The position numbers and the translations under genes were made by a program. The notes beneath the pieces were generated by a model, which was not told the origin of the DNA, ran no database searches, and saw only the letters and a list, made by a program, of their open reading frames with translations. Positions 1-9,478 of a stretch of DNA of 64,000 nt are shown here, one piece after another; positions within the stretch are counted from its first letter, which is position 1, and every line of letters begins with the position of its first letter. This DNA is from Verrucomicrobiota bacterium (GTDB lineage: Bacteria > Verrucomicrobiota > Verrucomicrobiia > Verrucomicrobiales > Verrucomicrobiaceae): assembly GCA_017301975.1 (NCBI GenBank), contig JAFLEI010000012.1, positions 110,204-174,203 of the forward strand, in the 5' to 3' direction.

Positions 1-1
1 G

Positions 2-1351
2 CTGGAGACCTGGAGCGCGGCGTTGTTTGAGCGCGTGCTTCCGCGCCATCTGCAGATCATCTATGAGATCAACCATCGATTCATGGATGAGGTCGAGGCC
101 CGCTGGCCGGGGGATGGTGAGAAGAAGCGTGCGCTTTCCCTCATTGAAGAGAGCGGCGGCAAAAAAGTGCGCATGGCGCACATGTCCGTTCTCGGCAGCC
201 ATGCCACCAATGGTGTGGCCGCGCTGCACACACGCCTGCTGTGCGAGCGCCTCTTCCCGGAGTTCTTTGAGCTGTATCCTGAGCGCTTCCTCAATCTGAC
301 CAACGGCGTCACCTTCCGCCGCTGGCTGGATGTGTGCAATCCGCAGCTCTCCTCCCTCATCACCGAATCCATCGGTGCCGGCTGGTTGAAGGATTCCACC
401 AAGCTCATCGCGCTCGACAAGTTTGCCGACGACGCCTCATTCAAGGAAAAATTTCAGGCCATCAAGCGTGGTCACAAAGTCCACCTCGCCAAGATCATTC
501 AGGACACCTGCGGGGTCAGTGTCAGCCCCGACGCCTTGTTTGACGTCCAGATCAAGCGTCTGCACGAATACAAGCGCCAGCATCTCAATCTGCTGCACAT
601 CGTCACTCTGTATCGCAAGATCATCGCCGATCCGAATTTCGACATGGCACCCCGCGTCTTCATCTTCGGCGCCAAGGCCGCTCCCGGCTACTACCTCGCG
701 AAGAACATCATTCACGCCATCAATGCCCTCGCGGCCAAGGTCAATCATGACCCACGGGTGAATGGCAAACTGAAAGTCATTTACATCCCGAACTACGGCG
801 TCTCCATCGCTGAGCGCATCATTCCTGCGGCTGATCTTTCCGAGCAGATCTCCACCGCTGGCAAGGAAGCCTCCGGCACCGGCAACATGAAGCTCGCCCT
901 CAATGGTGCGCTCACCATCGGCACGCTCGATGGTGCCAACGTCGAAATCCTCGAAGAAGTGGGTCCGGACAACATCTTCATCTTTGGCCTCACTGTCGAA
1001 GAAGTCACCGAACTCTACGCCAAGGGCTACAATCCCTGGGACTTCTACCATGCCAGCGAAGACCTGCGCCTCAGCATCGACTGGCTGGCTTCCGATTACT
1101 TCACCGGCAATCAGGACGAGTTCAAACCGCTGCGCGACAGCCTGCTCTCCCATGGAGATCCCTTCCTTGTCATGGCCGACTACGACCGCTATGCCGCATG
1201 CCAGGCCCAGGTGGACAAAGCCTACCGCGACCAGCCCCGCTGGCAGAAGATGGCCATCCACAACACCGCCCGCATGGGCAAGTTCAGCAGTGACCGCACG
1301 ATTTTGGAGTACGCCAGGAAAGTCTGGAACCTGCCGCAGATCGGCGTGTGA
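2..1351 (+). CDS. glgP: Glycogen/starch phosphorylase, 3' part (5' end outside window)
   Basis: This is the C-terminal 449 residues of an alpha-glucan phosphorylase, which releases glucose-1-phosphate from glycogen in the cytoplasm. The frame is open from base 2 and the first residues already match the family (a [15 protein letters not shown] stretch resembling the LLPRHL segment), so the gene begins upstream of the window. The PLP-binding segment [17 protein letters not shown] is present, with the Schiff-base lysine codon at 890-892. It is followed by the TLDGANVEI stretch and the usual C-terminal helices, so the 3' end looks intact. Family assignment is secure. The choice of symbol (glgP rather than malP) is by convention, because the substrate cannot be told from sequence. 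Confidence 0.95.
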   Translation: METWSAALFERVLPRHLQIIYEINHRFMDEVEARWPGDGEKKRALSLIEESGGKKVRMAHMSVLGSHATNGVAALHTRLLCERLFPEFFELYPERFLNLTNGVTFRRWLDVCNPQLSSLITESIGAGWLKDSTKLIALDKFADDASFKEKFQAIKRGHKVHLAKIIQDTCGVSVSPDALFDVQIKRLHEYKRQHLNLLHIVTLYRKIIADPNFDMAPRVFIFGAKAAPGYYLAKNIIHAINALAAKVNHDPRVNGKLKVIYIPNYGVSIAERIIPAADLSEQISTAGKEASGTGNMKLALNGALTIGTLDGANVEILEEVGPDNIFIFGLTVEEVTELYAKGYNPWDFYHASEDLRLSIDWLASDYFTGNQDEFKPLRDSLLSHGDPFLVMADYDRYAACQAQVDKAYRDQPRWQKMAIHNTARMGKFSSDRTILEYARKVWNLPQIGV

Positions 1352-1367
1352 GGCCGTTTGATGGCTG

Positions 1368-1399
1368 GAGAGCACCCGTCCTGACCAGGGCGGGCTCTC
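1368..1399 (+). terminator. Hairpin after glgP, possible terminator
   Basis: GAGAGC (1368-1373) pairs with GCTCTC (1394-1399), and an inner CCCG pairs with CGGG. The hairpin lies 17 bases after the glgP stop. There is no clear T tract after the stem, so intrinsic termination is only possible. Confidence 0.4.
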
Positions 1400-1465
1400 T
1401 TGATTCCAGCTTCGTGCTTTCGTTGAAAATCTTTGTCCGCAAGGCATGGTGGCGATTCACTCGTC

Positions 1466-2251
1466 ATGGAGGCATTGCGAACATCTTCCAAGCAGCTGAA
1501 GCTCTTCCACCTGGAGAATCCGTTGTCGGTGCGTTTGGGATCTGAGTTTTTTCGCTCTCTGCCCTCGGTTCCCGGCGTCTATTTCTTTTATGGGCAGACG
1601 GGCGAATTGCTCTACATCGGTCAGTCTGCGGATCTCAAGGCGCGCATCGGCAGTTACAGGCATGTGGCGCCGGAGAAGAATCCGAAGAGAACGCTGCGGC
1701 TGGTTCATCGGATTGCCCGAATCGAATGGAAGGAGTGTGACACCGCAGCAGACGCCATCGAGCTTGAGGCAAAGCTGCTTTTGGAGCATCGCCCTCCGTT
1801 TAATCGTGCAGGTGTATGGCAGGGAGATCCATGGTGGCTGAAAATCGAGGCATCGTCAGACAAGGTTCTGCTGGAACTGACGAGAGAACCCGCCGGCACC
1901 GGCCCGCATCCTTCGGCCTTTCGATATGTCGTTGGCAGCATGGCTCGCTGTCTCTACCGCGTTTCCTGGCCGCATGCTTCTTTGTCGGCCTACCCCCATG
2001 GCCTTTTCAATGCGTCTGTGCCTCTGGTCCTCTCGTTGTCTCTTCCTGATGCTCCAGCGGTCGCAGAAAAGCTCACGACGTATGCCGAAGGACTCCATGA
2101 GCCCTTGATGTCCAAGCTCGAAGAAATGCCTCTGGGAGCCACCGTAGCGGAGCAAGACTATTGGCAGGAGGAAGTCGAGCGTCTGAGGAAATATGCGGCC
2201 AAAATCCGGAAGCACGCAGAAGGGAAATTGATTTCCCCTTTGCCTCATTGA
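1466..2251 (+). CDS. GIY-YIG domain protein (UvrC N-terminal-like)
   Basis: This 261-residue protein has a GIY-YIG nuclease domain near its N-terminus: PGVYFFYG and LLYIGQS supply the two signature half-motifs, followed by LKARIGSY and a late glutamate region (ELEAKLLLEHRPPFN). The spacing resembles the UvrC/Cho N-terminal domain. The C-terminal half has no domain I recognise. I chose the ATG at 1466 over a TTG 33 bases upstream because the domain begins soon after and the extra residues look non-coding. It ends 5 bases before the convergent lpxB stop. A role in DNA repair or processing is a family inference; its partner is unknown. Confidence 0.8.
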   Translation: MEALRTSSKQLKLFHLENPLSVRLGSEFFRSLPSVPGVYFFYGQTGELLYIGQSADLKARIGSYRHVAPEKNPKRTLRLVHRIARIEWKECDTAADAIELEAKLLLEHRPPFNRAGVWQGDPWWLKIEASSDKVLLELTREPAGTGPHPSAFRYVVGSMARCLYRVSWPHASLSAYPHGLFNASVPLVLSLSLPDAPAVAEKLTTYAEGLHEPLMSKLEEMPLGATVAEQDYWQEEVERLRKYAAKIRKHAEGKLISPLPH

Positions 2252-2256
2252 TCGGC

Positions 2257-3378
2257 TTACAACGATTCATGCACCGCCTGCGCCGCACGCGCATACGCTC
2301 CGCCACTTCCCAGCGTGGCGACGACATCTGCGAGATCCTGCTGAAGGTGCTCGCGTTTGGCGGCATCGGTCAGCAGTTCCAGGGTGGCTGCGGCGAGTGT
2401 CTCCGCGTTGAGATCGCCCTGCACGAGCTCTTTCACCACTTCGCGTTTGGCGAGGATGTTGACGATGCCCAGATGCTTGATTCGCACCACCAGCTTGGCG
2501 ATGACGTAGGTGGGCCAGCTCACGTTGTAGATCAGCGTGTAGGGCAGGCCAAAACAGGCGGCTTCCAGCGTGGCGGTGCCAGAGGCGACGGCTCCGGCTT
2601 GCGCACGCTGCATCAGATCATAGACGGTGCCGGTTTCGATCCAGCGTTTGGCTTCAGGCATGCCGTGTTCGTCGGTCAGGTTGCGCATGAAACCCGCAAG
2701 CGTTTCATTGGCCGCCGAAACGACAAAGCGGGCACTGGGTACGGCTGCCTTGATGATCTTGGCCGCGTCCATCATGATGGGAAACAGGCGGCGCACTTCG
2801 TTGTGGCGGCTGCCGGGGAACCAGCCGACGAATCCGGGCTCGCGCTTCCATTCACGTTTCAGCGTCACCACGCGGTCCACCATGGGGTGGCCGCTGAATT
2901 CGGTGCGCAGTCCGCTCTTCTCATAAAACTCCTTCTCGAAGGGGAAGATGCAGATCATGAGATCGAGCACCTGCGCCATGGTTTTCACACGGCCTTTTTT
3001 CCAGGCCCAGACCTGCGGGCTGATGTAGTAGAGGATGCGTCCCTTGTAACCAGCGGTGCGCAGGCTTTTGGCCAGGCGTAGATTGAAACCGGGATAGTCC
3101 ACGAGGATCACCGCCTCAGGCTTTTGATCGAGGATGGAATCCAGCACGGCATCCATCTTCTCTTTGAAATAGCGGTACATCTTCACCACTTCCCAAAGGC
3201 CGACGACGCCTGCGGTTTCGACCCAGTCTTCCACGCCGTCGCCCACGACTTCACGCATCTTCGGACCGCCAAGCCCGATGACCTTCATGTCAGGCTCCAG
3301 AGCCTTCAATTCACGCAGGAGTCCAGCGGCATGGGTGTCGCCGCTGACTTCGCCTGCAATGATGAAGATGCGGTTCAT
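2257..3378 (-). CDS. lpxB: Lipid-A-disaccharide synthase
   Basis: LpxB (373 aa) joins UDP-diacylglucosamine and lipid X to make the lipid A disaccharide at the inner face of the inner membrane. The N-terminus IFIIAGEVSGDTHAAGLL is the hallmark of the family, followed by IGLGGPKM, GLWEVV, DYPGFNLRLAK, YYISPQVWAWKKGR, FPFEKEFY and SGTATLEAA. The ATG at 3378 overlaps the stop of the upstream dehydrogenase gene in an ATGA arrangement, so the two are probably translationally coupled. Length and motifs are normal. The gene is the last of a leftward block that includes ffh. Confidence 0.97.
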   Translation of the reverse strand: MNRIFIIAGEVSGDTHAAGLLRELKALEPDMKVIGLGGPKMREVVGDGVEDWVETAGVVGLWEVVKMYRYFKEKMDAVLDSILDQKPEAVILVDYPGFNLRLAKSLRTAGYKGRILYYISPQVWAWKKGRVKTMAQVLDLMICIFPFEKEFYEKSGLRTEFSGHPMVDRVVTLKREWKREPGFVGWFPGSRHNEVRRLFPIMMDAAKIIKAAVPSARFVVSAANETLAGFMRNLTDEHGMPEAKRWIETGTVYDLMQRAQAGAVASGTATLEAACFGLPYTLIYNVSWPTYVIAKLVVRIKHLGIVNILAKREVVKELVQGDLNAETLAAATLELLTDAAKREHLQQDLADVVATLGSGGAYARAAQAVHESL

Positions 3379-4328
3379 GAGGCGCCGAGGGCGGCGTTCT
3401 TCTCGATTTGATCGGTGATTTCCAAGGCGATGCGCACGGCTTCGGCGCCTTCCTGTCCTGTGACGACCGGGCGGCGGCCATGACGCGCGCATTCCACGAA
3501 TGCGGCGATTTCGAGCTTGAGTGGCTCATCCTTCTCCACTTCCACCGCTTCACGCACGATCTGCATGCCGTCTTTGCGATAGATCCAGCCGCTCTGCTCC
3601 TGGTAGTCCAGGCTGAGGTAGCTTTCGCTCTGGAAGACGCGGATTTTGCGCATCTTCTCCGGGCTGATGCGGCTGGCGGTGATGTTGGCGATGCAGCCAT
3701 TGGCGAACTTGAGGCGCGCGTTGGCGATATCCTCACGCTTGGTCAAAACGGGGATGCCCACGGCATCGACCTGAATGAGTTCTGACTTCACCAGATGCAG
3801 CACGATCTCGATGTCGTGGATCATCAGATCCAGCACGACCCCAATATCAATGCTCCGGTTCGGGAAAGGGGAGAGACGGTGCGCTTCGATGAAGCGCGGG
3901 TTGTCCATCCGCTGCTCGAGTTGCAGCAGCACCGGATTGAAGCGCTCGATGTGACCCACCTGCAGGATCACGCTTTTGGCCTTCGCCAGTTCAATCAAGG
4001 CCTGGGCTTCAGCATACGACTCGCTGATGGGCTTCTCGACCAGCACATGCACACCGCCGTTCATCAGCGGCTCTGCGACTTTGCGGTGGAAGATGGTCGG
4101 GACGGCCACGGTGGCGGCATCGACACGGCTGGCGAAGTCCGCGAGATCACTGGCGGCCTGGGTGCCATACTGAGCGGCAAATTCAGCGGCGCGTGCGGGG
4201 TCGGCGTCATACACGGCGGCGAAGGTGATCGCGCCCTCGCTCTTCGCGGCGATCTCCGCCATGATGCGGGCATGGTTTTTGCCAATGGCGCCGACTCCGG
4301 CGACTCCGATGCGGAAAGGGGAACTCAT
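3375..4328 (-). CDS. Gfo/Idh/MocA dehydrogenase, probable UDP-GlcNAc 3-dehydrogenase (GnnA-like)
   Basis: This is a 317-residue NAD-dependent sugar oxidoreductase. The Rossmann motif GVAGVGAIGKNHAR is at residues 8-21, the EKP motif lies near residue 100, and GHIERFNP and VLDLMIHDIEIVL follow in the catalytic half. These last two resemble the subgroup that oxidises the 3-position of UDP-GlcNAc. Its stop overlaps the lpxB start and ffh ends 22 bases upstream. In Acidithiobacillus and Leptospira, GnnA works with the aminotransferase GnnB to make 2,3-diamino lipid A precursors, and adjacency to lpxB fits such a role. No GnnB-like aminotransferase is in this window, so the substrate is inferred. 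Confidence 0.75.
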   Translation of the reverse strand: MSSPFRIGVAGVGAIGKNHARIMAEIAAKSEGAITFAAVYDADPARAAEFAAQYGTQAASDLADFASRVDAATVAVPTIFHRKVAEPLMNGGVHVLVEKPISESYAEAQALIELAKAKSVILQVGHIERFNPVLLQLEQRMDNPRFIEAHRLSPFPNRSIDIGVVLDLMIHDIEIVLHLVKSELIQVDAVGIPVLTKREDIANARLKFANGCIANITASRISPEKMRKIRVFQSESYLSLDYQEQSGWIYRKDGMQIVREAVEVEKDEPLKLEIAAFVECARHGRRPVVTGQEGAEAVRIALEITDQIEKNAALGAS

Positions 4329-4350
4329 GATCTGATTTGAAAAAGGAAGG

Positions 4351-5793
4351 TTAGAATTTGCCGGGGAACTTCATGCCGGGGGGAAGCTTGGGCATTTTGC
4401 CGCCTCCACCACCTCCGAGCATCCCTCCCAGACCTCCGAGTCCTCCCATGCCGCCGCCGCCAAGTCCTCCTCCGCCCCCGCCCATCATGCCGCCCATCAT
4501 CTGGGCCATCATGCCTTTGTTGCTCATGAGCTTCTTCATCATCTCAAACTGCTTCAGGAGCTGGTTCATCTCCATCACCGGACGCCCGGCTCCCGCGCAG
4601 ATGCGTTTGCGGCGCTGGCCGTTGATGATTTCCGGGCGCTGACGCTCCTTGGGCGTCATCGAAAGAATGAGCGCCTCCACGTGCTTCATGCGCTGGTCGC
4701 TGTCGGGACCGATCATGTCCTTCATCTTGCCCATGCCCGGGAGCATGCCGAGGATGCCGCCGATGGGACCGAGCTTCTTCATCATGCGCAGTTGCGCAAG
4801 CATGTCGGTGAAATCGAATTTGTTCGACTGCATGCGGGCGGCCAGCTTCATGGCCTCCTTCTCGTCGATCTCTTCAGCGGCTTTCTCCACGAGGCCCACC
4901 ACATCGCCCATGCCCAGGATGCGCTGCGCCATGCGGTCAGGATGGAAAACTTCGAGCTGATCGACTTTTTCACCCACGCCGAGGAATTTGACCGCGCAGC
5001 CGGTGACCTGACGCATGGAAAGCAGGGCACCCCCGCGGGCATCGCCGTCCAACTTGGTCATGATCAAGCCTGTGATGCCGACGGCGGCATTGAATTTCTG
5101 CGCCACGCTCACGGCCTGCTGACCCGTCGCGGCATCGGCTACCAGCAGGACTTCATTCGGCTCCACCACGGCACGCACGCGCTTGAGCTCCGCCAGCAGG
5201 TCTTCATCGAGATCCTGACGGCCGGCGGTGTCAAAGATGGCAACGCCGCTGCCTTGCTCCTTCAGCCAGACCATGGCGGCCTTGGCGGCTTTCACCGGAT
5301 CGGTCTCGCCCTCGGCAGGTGCAAACACCGGCACATTGAGCTGCTGGCCGAGCACCTGCAGCTGCTTGATGGCGGCTGGGCGATAAAGGTCCAGTGCAAG
5401 AAGCAGCGGGCGGCGGCCCTGTTTTTTGAGCCAGTTCGCTAGCTTGGCGGAGGTCGTCGTTTTACCGGCACCATTGAGGCCGGTCATCAGGATGCGCTGC
5501 GGGGGCTCCAGATTCAGTCCACTGGCATCACTGCCCAGCAGCTTGACCAGCTCATCGTGGAAAATTTTGACGATCTGCTGCCCGGGCGAAACCTTGAGCA
5601 GCACTTCCGCGCCGATCGACTGCTTGCTGACGGTATCGACAAGTTCTTTGGCGACCTTGAAGTCCACATCCGCCTCCAGCAGGGCCATGCGGATTTCCTG
5701 CATGGCGTCGCTGACATTGGATTCACTGATGCGGGCCTGGCCGCGCAGCTTTTTAAAGGCGCTTTCGAGTTTTTCAGAGAGGGCGGAGAACAT
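4351..5793 (-). CDS. ffh: Signal recognition particle protein Ffh
   Basis: Ffh (480 aa) is the GTPase of the signal recognition particle, which targets nascent membrane and secreted proteins to the translocon. The N domain is followed by the P-loop GLNGAGKTTTSAKLA, the DLYRPAA motif, DTAGRQ, TKLDGDARGG and then the methionine-rich M domain. The tail after the M domain is unusually rich in glycine and methionine (about 4370-4500) and ends in a PGMKFPGKF-like segment. The ATG at 5793 is chosen because FSALSEKLESAFKKLRG matches the usual start; in-frame codons upstream encode unrelated residues. No clear Shine-Dalgarno sequence is visible. It leads the ffh, gnnA-like, lpxB series. Confidence 0.97.
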   Translation of the reverse strand: MFSALSEKLESAFKKLRGQARISESNVSDAMQEIRMALLEADVDFKVAKELVDTVSKQSIGAEVLLKVSPGQQIVKIFHDELVKLLGSDASGLNLEPPQRILMTGLNGAGKTTTSAKLANWLKKQGRRPLLLALDLYRPAAIKQLQVLGQQLNVPVFAPAEGETDPVKAAKAAMVWLKEQGSGVAIFDTAGRQDLDEDLLAELKRVRAVVEPNEVLLVADAATGQQAVSVAQKFNAAVGITGLIMTKLDGDARGGALLSMRQVTGCAVKFLGVGEKVDQLEVFHPDRMAQRILGMGDVVGLVEKAAEEIDEKEAMKLAARMQSNKFDFTDMLAQLRMMKKLGPIGGILGMLPGMGKMKDMIGPDSDQRMKHVEALILSMTPKERQRPEIINGQRRKRICAGAGRPVMEMNQLLKQFEMMKKLMSNKGMMAQMMGGMMGGGGGGLGGGGMGGLGGLGGMLGGGGGGKMPKLPPGMKFPGKF

Positions 5794-5881
5794 CGGGAGA
5801 AAATAAGGGGCGCTGGATAGTCGGCAGCAGCCTACGCATGGCAACTGCGAAGGCGGGGCGAATCAGGGCGGTGAAACAAGG

Positions 5882-7195
5882 CTAGGGAGGGGGCAGATAC
5901 GCCGCCTCAAGGTCAATTTTGAAGCGCCAGCTCACGACTTCGGCAGGCTGGGTGGCATCACGCTGGAAGGTGAGGCTGAGCGCGCAGTCCTCCCGGCGCA
6001 GCTTGTAGGGAAACTGGAAGCGCACGATCATCGTGGCGGGGTCGTAGTCCACGGGCACCGTGCCGAGACCGGCGATGCGGAGCTTGACGCTTTCTGGCAG
6101 GATGGTGCCGATTTTTTTCAAGTCCGCTTCGATCAGCGGCCGGCGCTCGGTGATGACGCTGTCAGGCTTGGGCTTCAGCTGAATGAGCTGTTCGCCCTTG
6201 TCGTTCTTGGCGTCAGCGACAAGAAATTTATTGGAGCCCACATCCCCACGGCCGCGGAAGCTGGTGGCGAGCTTGAAATTGATGTCGTTGTCACCATGCA
6301 CGATGTAGCGGCCAAGCTTGCCGTTTGGGGTGTCCCAGGTGACTTTCTGACCGTTGACGGTGACGAGGGATTCGTAGCCGATCTGCAGCGCAGTCTCCAT
6401 GATGACGTCGTCGAAGCTGCCATAAGGATAGGCGAAGGAGACGCACTTGATGTGCAGATGTTGCTCCAGAAAGTCGTGCGAATCCTTCAGCTCGGTCAAG
6501 ACCCACTGCTGCTTGTCAGCGTCTGTCTTCAAGTTCTTGGGGGGGCTCTTGAGGCTCGCATGGGAGACGCTGTGACTGCCGACTTCGCAGCCATGCTGCA
6601 TCATCTCTTTGATCTGCTCCCAGCTCATGGAACGACCCGCGCCGCCGACGTAGTTTTTGTAAAGGTAGACGGTGAAGGGAAAGCCAAACTCTTTCAGCAC
6701 CGGGTAGGCATACGTGTACACCCCCTCCCAGCCGTCATCCATGGTGATGACGATGGCCTCTTCAGGAATGTTCTTTTCCCCACGCTTCCATGCCATCATG
6801 TCACTGAGCGGAATGACGGGGATCTTGGAGTCTTTGATGGCCTGCATCTGCGCCCGGAACTTGGGCTGGGCGATGAGCATGGGACTGCCGCCGCGGTCTT
6901 TGAAATCATGGTAGCCGAGGATGGATACGATGGAGGACTTGTTGAGCTCAAAAGCCGGGGCGGCCGGAACCTCAGGAGTCGGCGCGGCGGCCGCCATGAG
7001 GGCGGTCTCCTGCAGTTTCTTTTCGATCGCCTGCTCTTCGGCGGTCAGCGCCGGCTCCTCGGGTTTGGGCGGTGGTGGTTTTGGGGTGACGCCGCTCTGC
7101 TCCGCGAGGCGGCGCAGTTTGGCCTCGATACGCTTGCAGGAAGGCAGCGTGCCAAGAGCAAGGAGGACAAGGAGGAACGGAAAGACAAAACGCAT
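5882..7195 (-). CDS. Exported polysaccharide deacetylase (NodB domain) lipoprotein
   Basis: This 437-residue protein has a lipoprotein-type signal (hydrophobic run ending LPSC), a charged linker rich in P, E and K, then a NodB homology domain. The metal-binding motif reads TMDDGW (usually TFDDG) and the second motif is GSHSVSHASL, giving the H-x3-H pair. AYPYGSFDD is the later catalytic-barrel motif. A C-terminal beta-rich region of about 120 residues follows. Such enzymes remove N- or O-acetyl groups from polysaccharides or peptidoglycan. The gene starts 4 bases after the stop of the upstream exported-protein gene, so it belongs to that four-gene unit. The substrate is unknown. Confidence 0.88.
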   Translation of the reverse strand: MRFVFPFLLVLLALGTLPSCKRIEAKLRRLAEQSGVTPKPPPPKPEEPALTAEEQAIEKKLQETALMAAAAPTPEVPAAPAFELNKSSIVSILGYHDFKDRGGSPMLIAQPKFRAQMQAIKDSKIPVIPLSDMMAWKRGEKNIPEEAIVITMDDGWEGVYTYAYPVLKEFGFPFTVYLYKNYVGGAGRSMSWEQIKEMMQHGCEVGSHSVSHASLKSPPKNLKTDADKQQWVLTELKDSHDFLEQHLHIKCVSFAYPYGSFDDVIMETALQIGYESLVTVNGQKVTWDTPNGKLGRYIVHGDNDINFKLATSFRGRGDVGSNKFLVADAKNDKGEQLIQLKPKPDSVITERRPLIEADLKKIGTILPESVKLRIAGLGTVPVDYDPATMIVRFQFPYKLRREDCALSLTFQRDATQPAEVVSWRFKIDLEAAYLPPP

Positions 7196-7199
7196 GGCG

Positions 7200-7955
7200 C
7201 TAGGGATTGGGGGCAGGGGGGCGCGGCCGGGTGATGAGCAGGCTTTTGACGATGAGTTTCGGGCTGGCTTTGTCACCGGCGCTGAGCCGCAGTGTTTCGC
7301 CGCGAAGGTCACTGGTCAAGGTGAGGCTGCCGAGTCTCAGAATACGGAAAGACTGGGCGTCTTTGGTCACTCGCTCCGTCTCCAGCACTTTTTCGAGTGT
7401 CTGCCCGTTGCATTCGACGACGATCTTCAAAGGTTCCGCCAGTTCCGGGCAGGCATAGTGCAGCAGGATGTCATAAGTGCCCGCAGCGATGAATTCGATG
7501 CGCCATTCGATTTCCCCCAGCGTGGCAGTCTGCGCATCGGCCGCAGGTTGGGGCGTGATCTTCTGGGCGAGCGCAGGCGACAAGGCAATGAGGGCCTGTT
7601 TTTGCTCAATGGGCACCGGGGCTGGCATCGGTGCCGGCATCGGCATGGTGCCGGACTGCGCCTGCTGCGTGGCGATCAAATCCAGCACCCCGCCTGCGCT
7701 GATGATCTGCTGGATGCGGGCGATCTCGGCGGTGTAGGCAGACTTGTCGGTGGCGGTCGCAGCCTGTCGCTGCAGTTCGAGCAGATACTTGCCCAGCAGA
7801 GGAATATGCCGTGCGCTCAGCTCCTTCTGGTAGATGGTTTCCATCTGCTGAAGCCGCGCAGCCGAGGGAGGTGCCGCTGCCGTGGGCGGCGCGGGCTGCT
7901 GGGCGGGCGCATGGCCGCAAAGCAGTACTGCTGCGAGCAAAAGCGGGCGCGTCAT
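7200..7955 (-). CDS. Exported coiled-coil/beta-sandwich protein, unknown function
   Basis: This 251-residue protein has a signal peptide (RPLLLAAVLLCGHAPAQ), a predicted coiled coil (about residues 30-90, with repeated Q, E, L and A and a YQKEL motif), a proline/methionine-rich linker and a C-terminal beta-rich domain with a GTYDILLHYACPELAEP segment. The same order of parts (signal, coiled coil with a Y-x-x-x-L motif, beta domain with a G-x-Y-x-x-x-x-x-Y/F motif) occurs in the two genes upstream, so the three look paralogous. Its ATG overlaps the stop of the upstream gene by four bases. No enzyme motif is visible. A carbohydrate-binding or scaffold role is only a guess. Confidence 0.7.
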   Translation of the reverse strand: MTRPLLLAAVLLCGHAPAQQPAPPTAAAPPSAARLQQMETIYQKELSARHIPLLGKYLLELQRQAATATDKSAYTAEIARIQQIISAGGVLDLIATQQAQSGTMPMPAPMPAPVPIEQKQALIALSPALAQKITPQPAADAQTATLGEIEWRIEFIAAGTYDILLHYACPELAEPLKIVVECNGQTLEKVLETERVTKDAQSFRILRLGSLTLTSDLRGETLRLSAGDKASPKLIVKSLLITRPRPPAPNP

Positions 7956-9478
7956 GGCTTTCCTCCTTGGTTGTTTGCAGAAAGCGCCCAGGCACCGGGC
8001 GCGGGACGGCGTTTTTTGGCGGTGTTTTCAATGGCGCTCAGCGTGGCGAGAAAGGCTCGCTCCATGGCGTTGCGCTGCTGCTCGCGCGCAGGCGCCACCA
8101 CCGCAGCCAGCCCGTGATTGACCAGCACATTTTGATACAAGCCCACATTCGGCAGAAACAGCAGCGCGGCCATGGTGCCGTCTTTGTCGCGATCCGGGCG
8201 GATGAGCAGGCGGAGCGGTTTGTCGCGCAGATAACTCGCGGTGAATTCGCGTGCGGCACGTCCCACGGCGGGCACGTCCTCATCCTCGATGTTGAAATAC
8301 TTGGCGAAGCGCTTCACTTCAGCTTCTCTGTCGTCCTCAAGCGGCGCACAATCCACCCACAGCAGACGCACCATGAGGGTGCGGCCTTCGTGAACCACTT
8401 TGAAACGTTCTCCGGAGATCGGCTCTTCATCGGAAAGGCGCGCATCACTGATGTCTTCAAATCCGCTGAAACCACCGCCGGTCGTGGAGATGGCGTTGAC
8501 GCCTGTGCGCCCGGTTTTCTGATCTCCCAGCCGCTTCATCCGGCGGATCTCGGCGTCAATCTGCCCCTTCAGCTCGGGCTTGGTCACCGCAAGATCATTC
8601 AATTCGTCGAGATACCTCGCCGCAGCCGCCTCTCTGGCAGTGCCGATGGCGTCCTTCAGGGTGGCGCTGGCCTGCTGCATGGCGGTGGTGGTGGAGCTGG
8701 TGGTCTGCGGGACGCTGGCGGTGCTGGTCTCGGCAACGTCGGTGACGGGCACCAGGCGCAGATTGCGAATGCGGATGATGTTGGCGGGATACCCATCTGG
8801 GGCGGTGAAGCGCAGTGTGACCGGATTGCGGCTGAACGTCAGCGGTCCGACGCGCACCGTGGTGAACGTGGTTTCATCCGTGCTGCGGGTGATTTCAAAA
8901 GTGCGGTGGTTTTCCGCGGCGATGCCCAGCAGCGTGACCTCGTCAAATTCAAACAAGGCCTTTTGCTGCGGCTGAAATTTGGATGAGGCATAGATGCTGC
9001 CCGCAACGGGCGCATCACTCATGTTGACTTCAAATTCCAGGTGGTAGCTGCCCGGCATGAGCCGGAAGTTCAGCCACTCCGCCCCGCTGCCATTGGATCG
9101 CCAGCCGCCGAGCGTTTCGCCCGAGGCCTGGGCGGAACCCATCATCCTCGCCTGGGTCAGCGGCAGGGGCGTGGCAAGGCTGGAAACGGTGCCTGCATAC
9201 AGCGCCTGCAATTGTTCGCGCCGCTGCCGGATCGCGCGTGCTTCTTCATAGTCTCCGGCGGCGGCCACCTCCGTTTCCACTTTGGCCAGCGCACGTTCAT
9301 ACTGCTGGGTGAGCAGCTGCGACTCCGCCATCACCTGCCGCATGAATGCGGTGCGCGTGGCCGTGAGGGCGGCTGGCTCCTGCGCGGGCGTTTGCACCGG
9401 CTCCGGCACAGGTGTCTGCGCCTGCAAGGCCGCGCAGGCATGCAGAGCGAAAATCCAGGCTGGCAGAAAATGTTTCAT
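7952..9478 (-). CDS. Exported coiled-coil/beta-sandwich protein with C-terminal SNase-like domain
   Basis: This 508-residue protein has a signal peptide, a coiled coil (about residues 45-95, including QQYERALAKVE and GDYEEARAIRQRREQ) and a beta domain (PGSYHLEFEVN). A linker leads to a C-terminal region of about 130 residues resembling the staphylococcal nuclease (TNase) fold: RTLMVRLLWVDCAP, GRAAREFTASYL, LRLLIRPDRDKDGTMAALL and YQNVLVNHGLA. Whether nuclease catalysis is retained cannot be judged: the aspartate of VDCAP and the RPDRD region are present, but the usual arginine/glutamate set is not certain. It overlaps both neighbours by ATGA, so expression is coupled. Function unknown. Confidence 0.72.
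   Translation of the reverse strand: MKHFLPAWIFALHACAALQAQTPVPEPVQTPAQEPAALTATRTAFMRQVMAESQLLTQQYERALAKVETEVAAAGDYEEARAIRQRREQLQALYAGTVSSLATPLPLTQARMMGSAQASGETLGGWRSNGSGAEWLNFRLMPGSYHLEFEVNMSDAPVAGSIYASSKFQPQQKALFEFDEVTLLGIAAENHRTFEITRSTDETTFTTVRVGPLTFSRNPVTLRFTAPDGYPANIIRIRNLRLVPVTDVAETSTASVPQTTSSTTTAMQQASATLKDAIGTAREAAAARYLDELNDLAVTKPELKGQIDAEIRRMKRLGDQKTGRTGVNAISTTGGGFSGFEDISDARLSDEEPISGERFKVVHEGRTLMVRLLWVDCAPLEDDREAEVKRFAKYFNIEDEDVPAVGRAAREFTASYLRDKPLRLLIRPDRDKDGTMAALLFLPNVGLYQNVLVNHGLAAVVAPAREQQRNAMERAFLATLSAIENTAKKRRPAPGAWALSANNQGGKP

Noticed and set aside
4370..4500. A frameshift or expansion in the 3' end of ffh because of the glycine-rich run
   Set aside because: The frame stays open, the methionine-rich pattern continues and similar glycine-rich tails are common in Ffh M domains.
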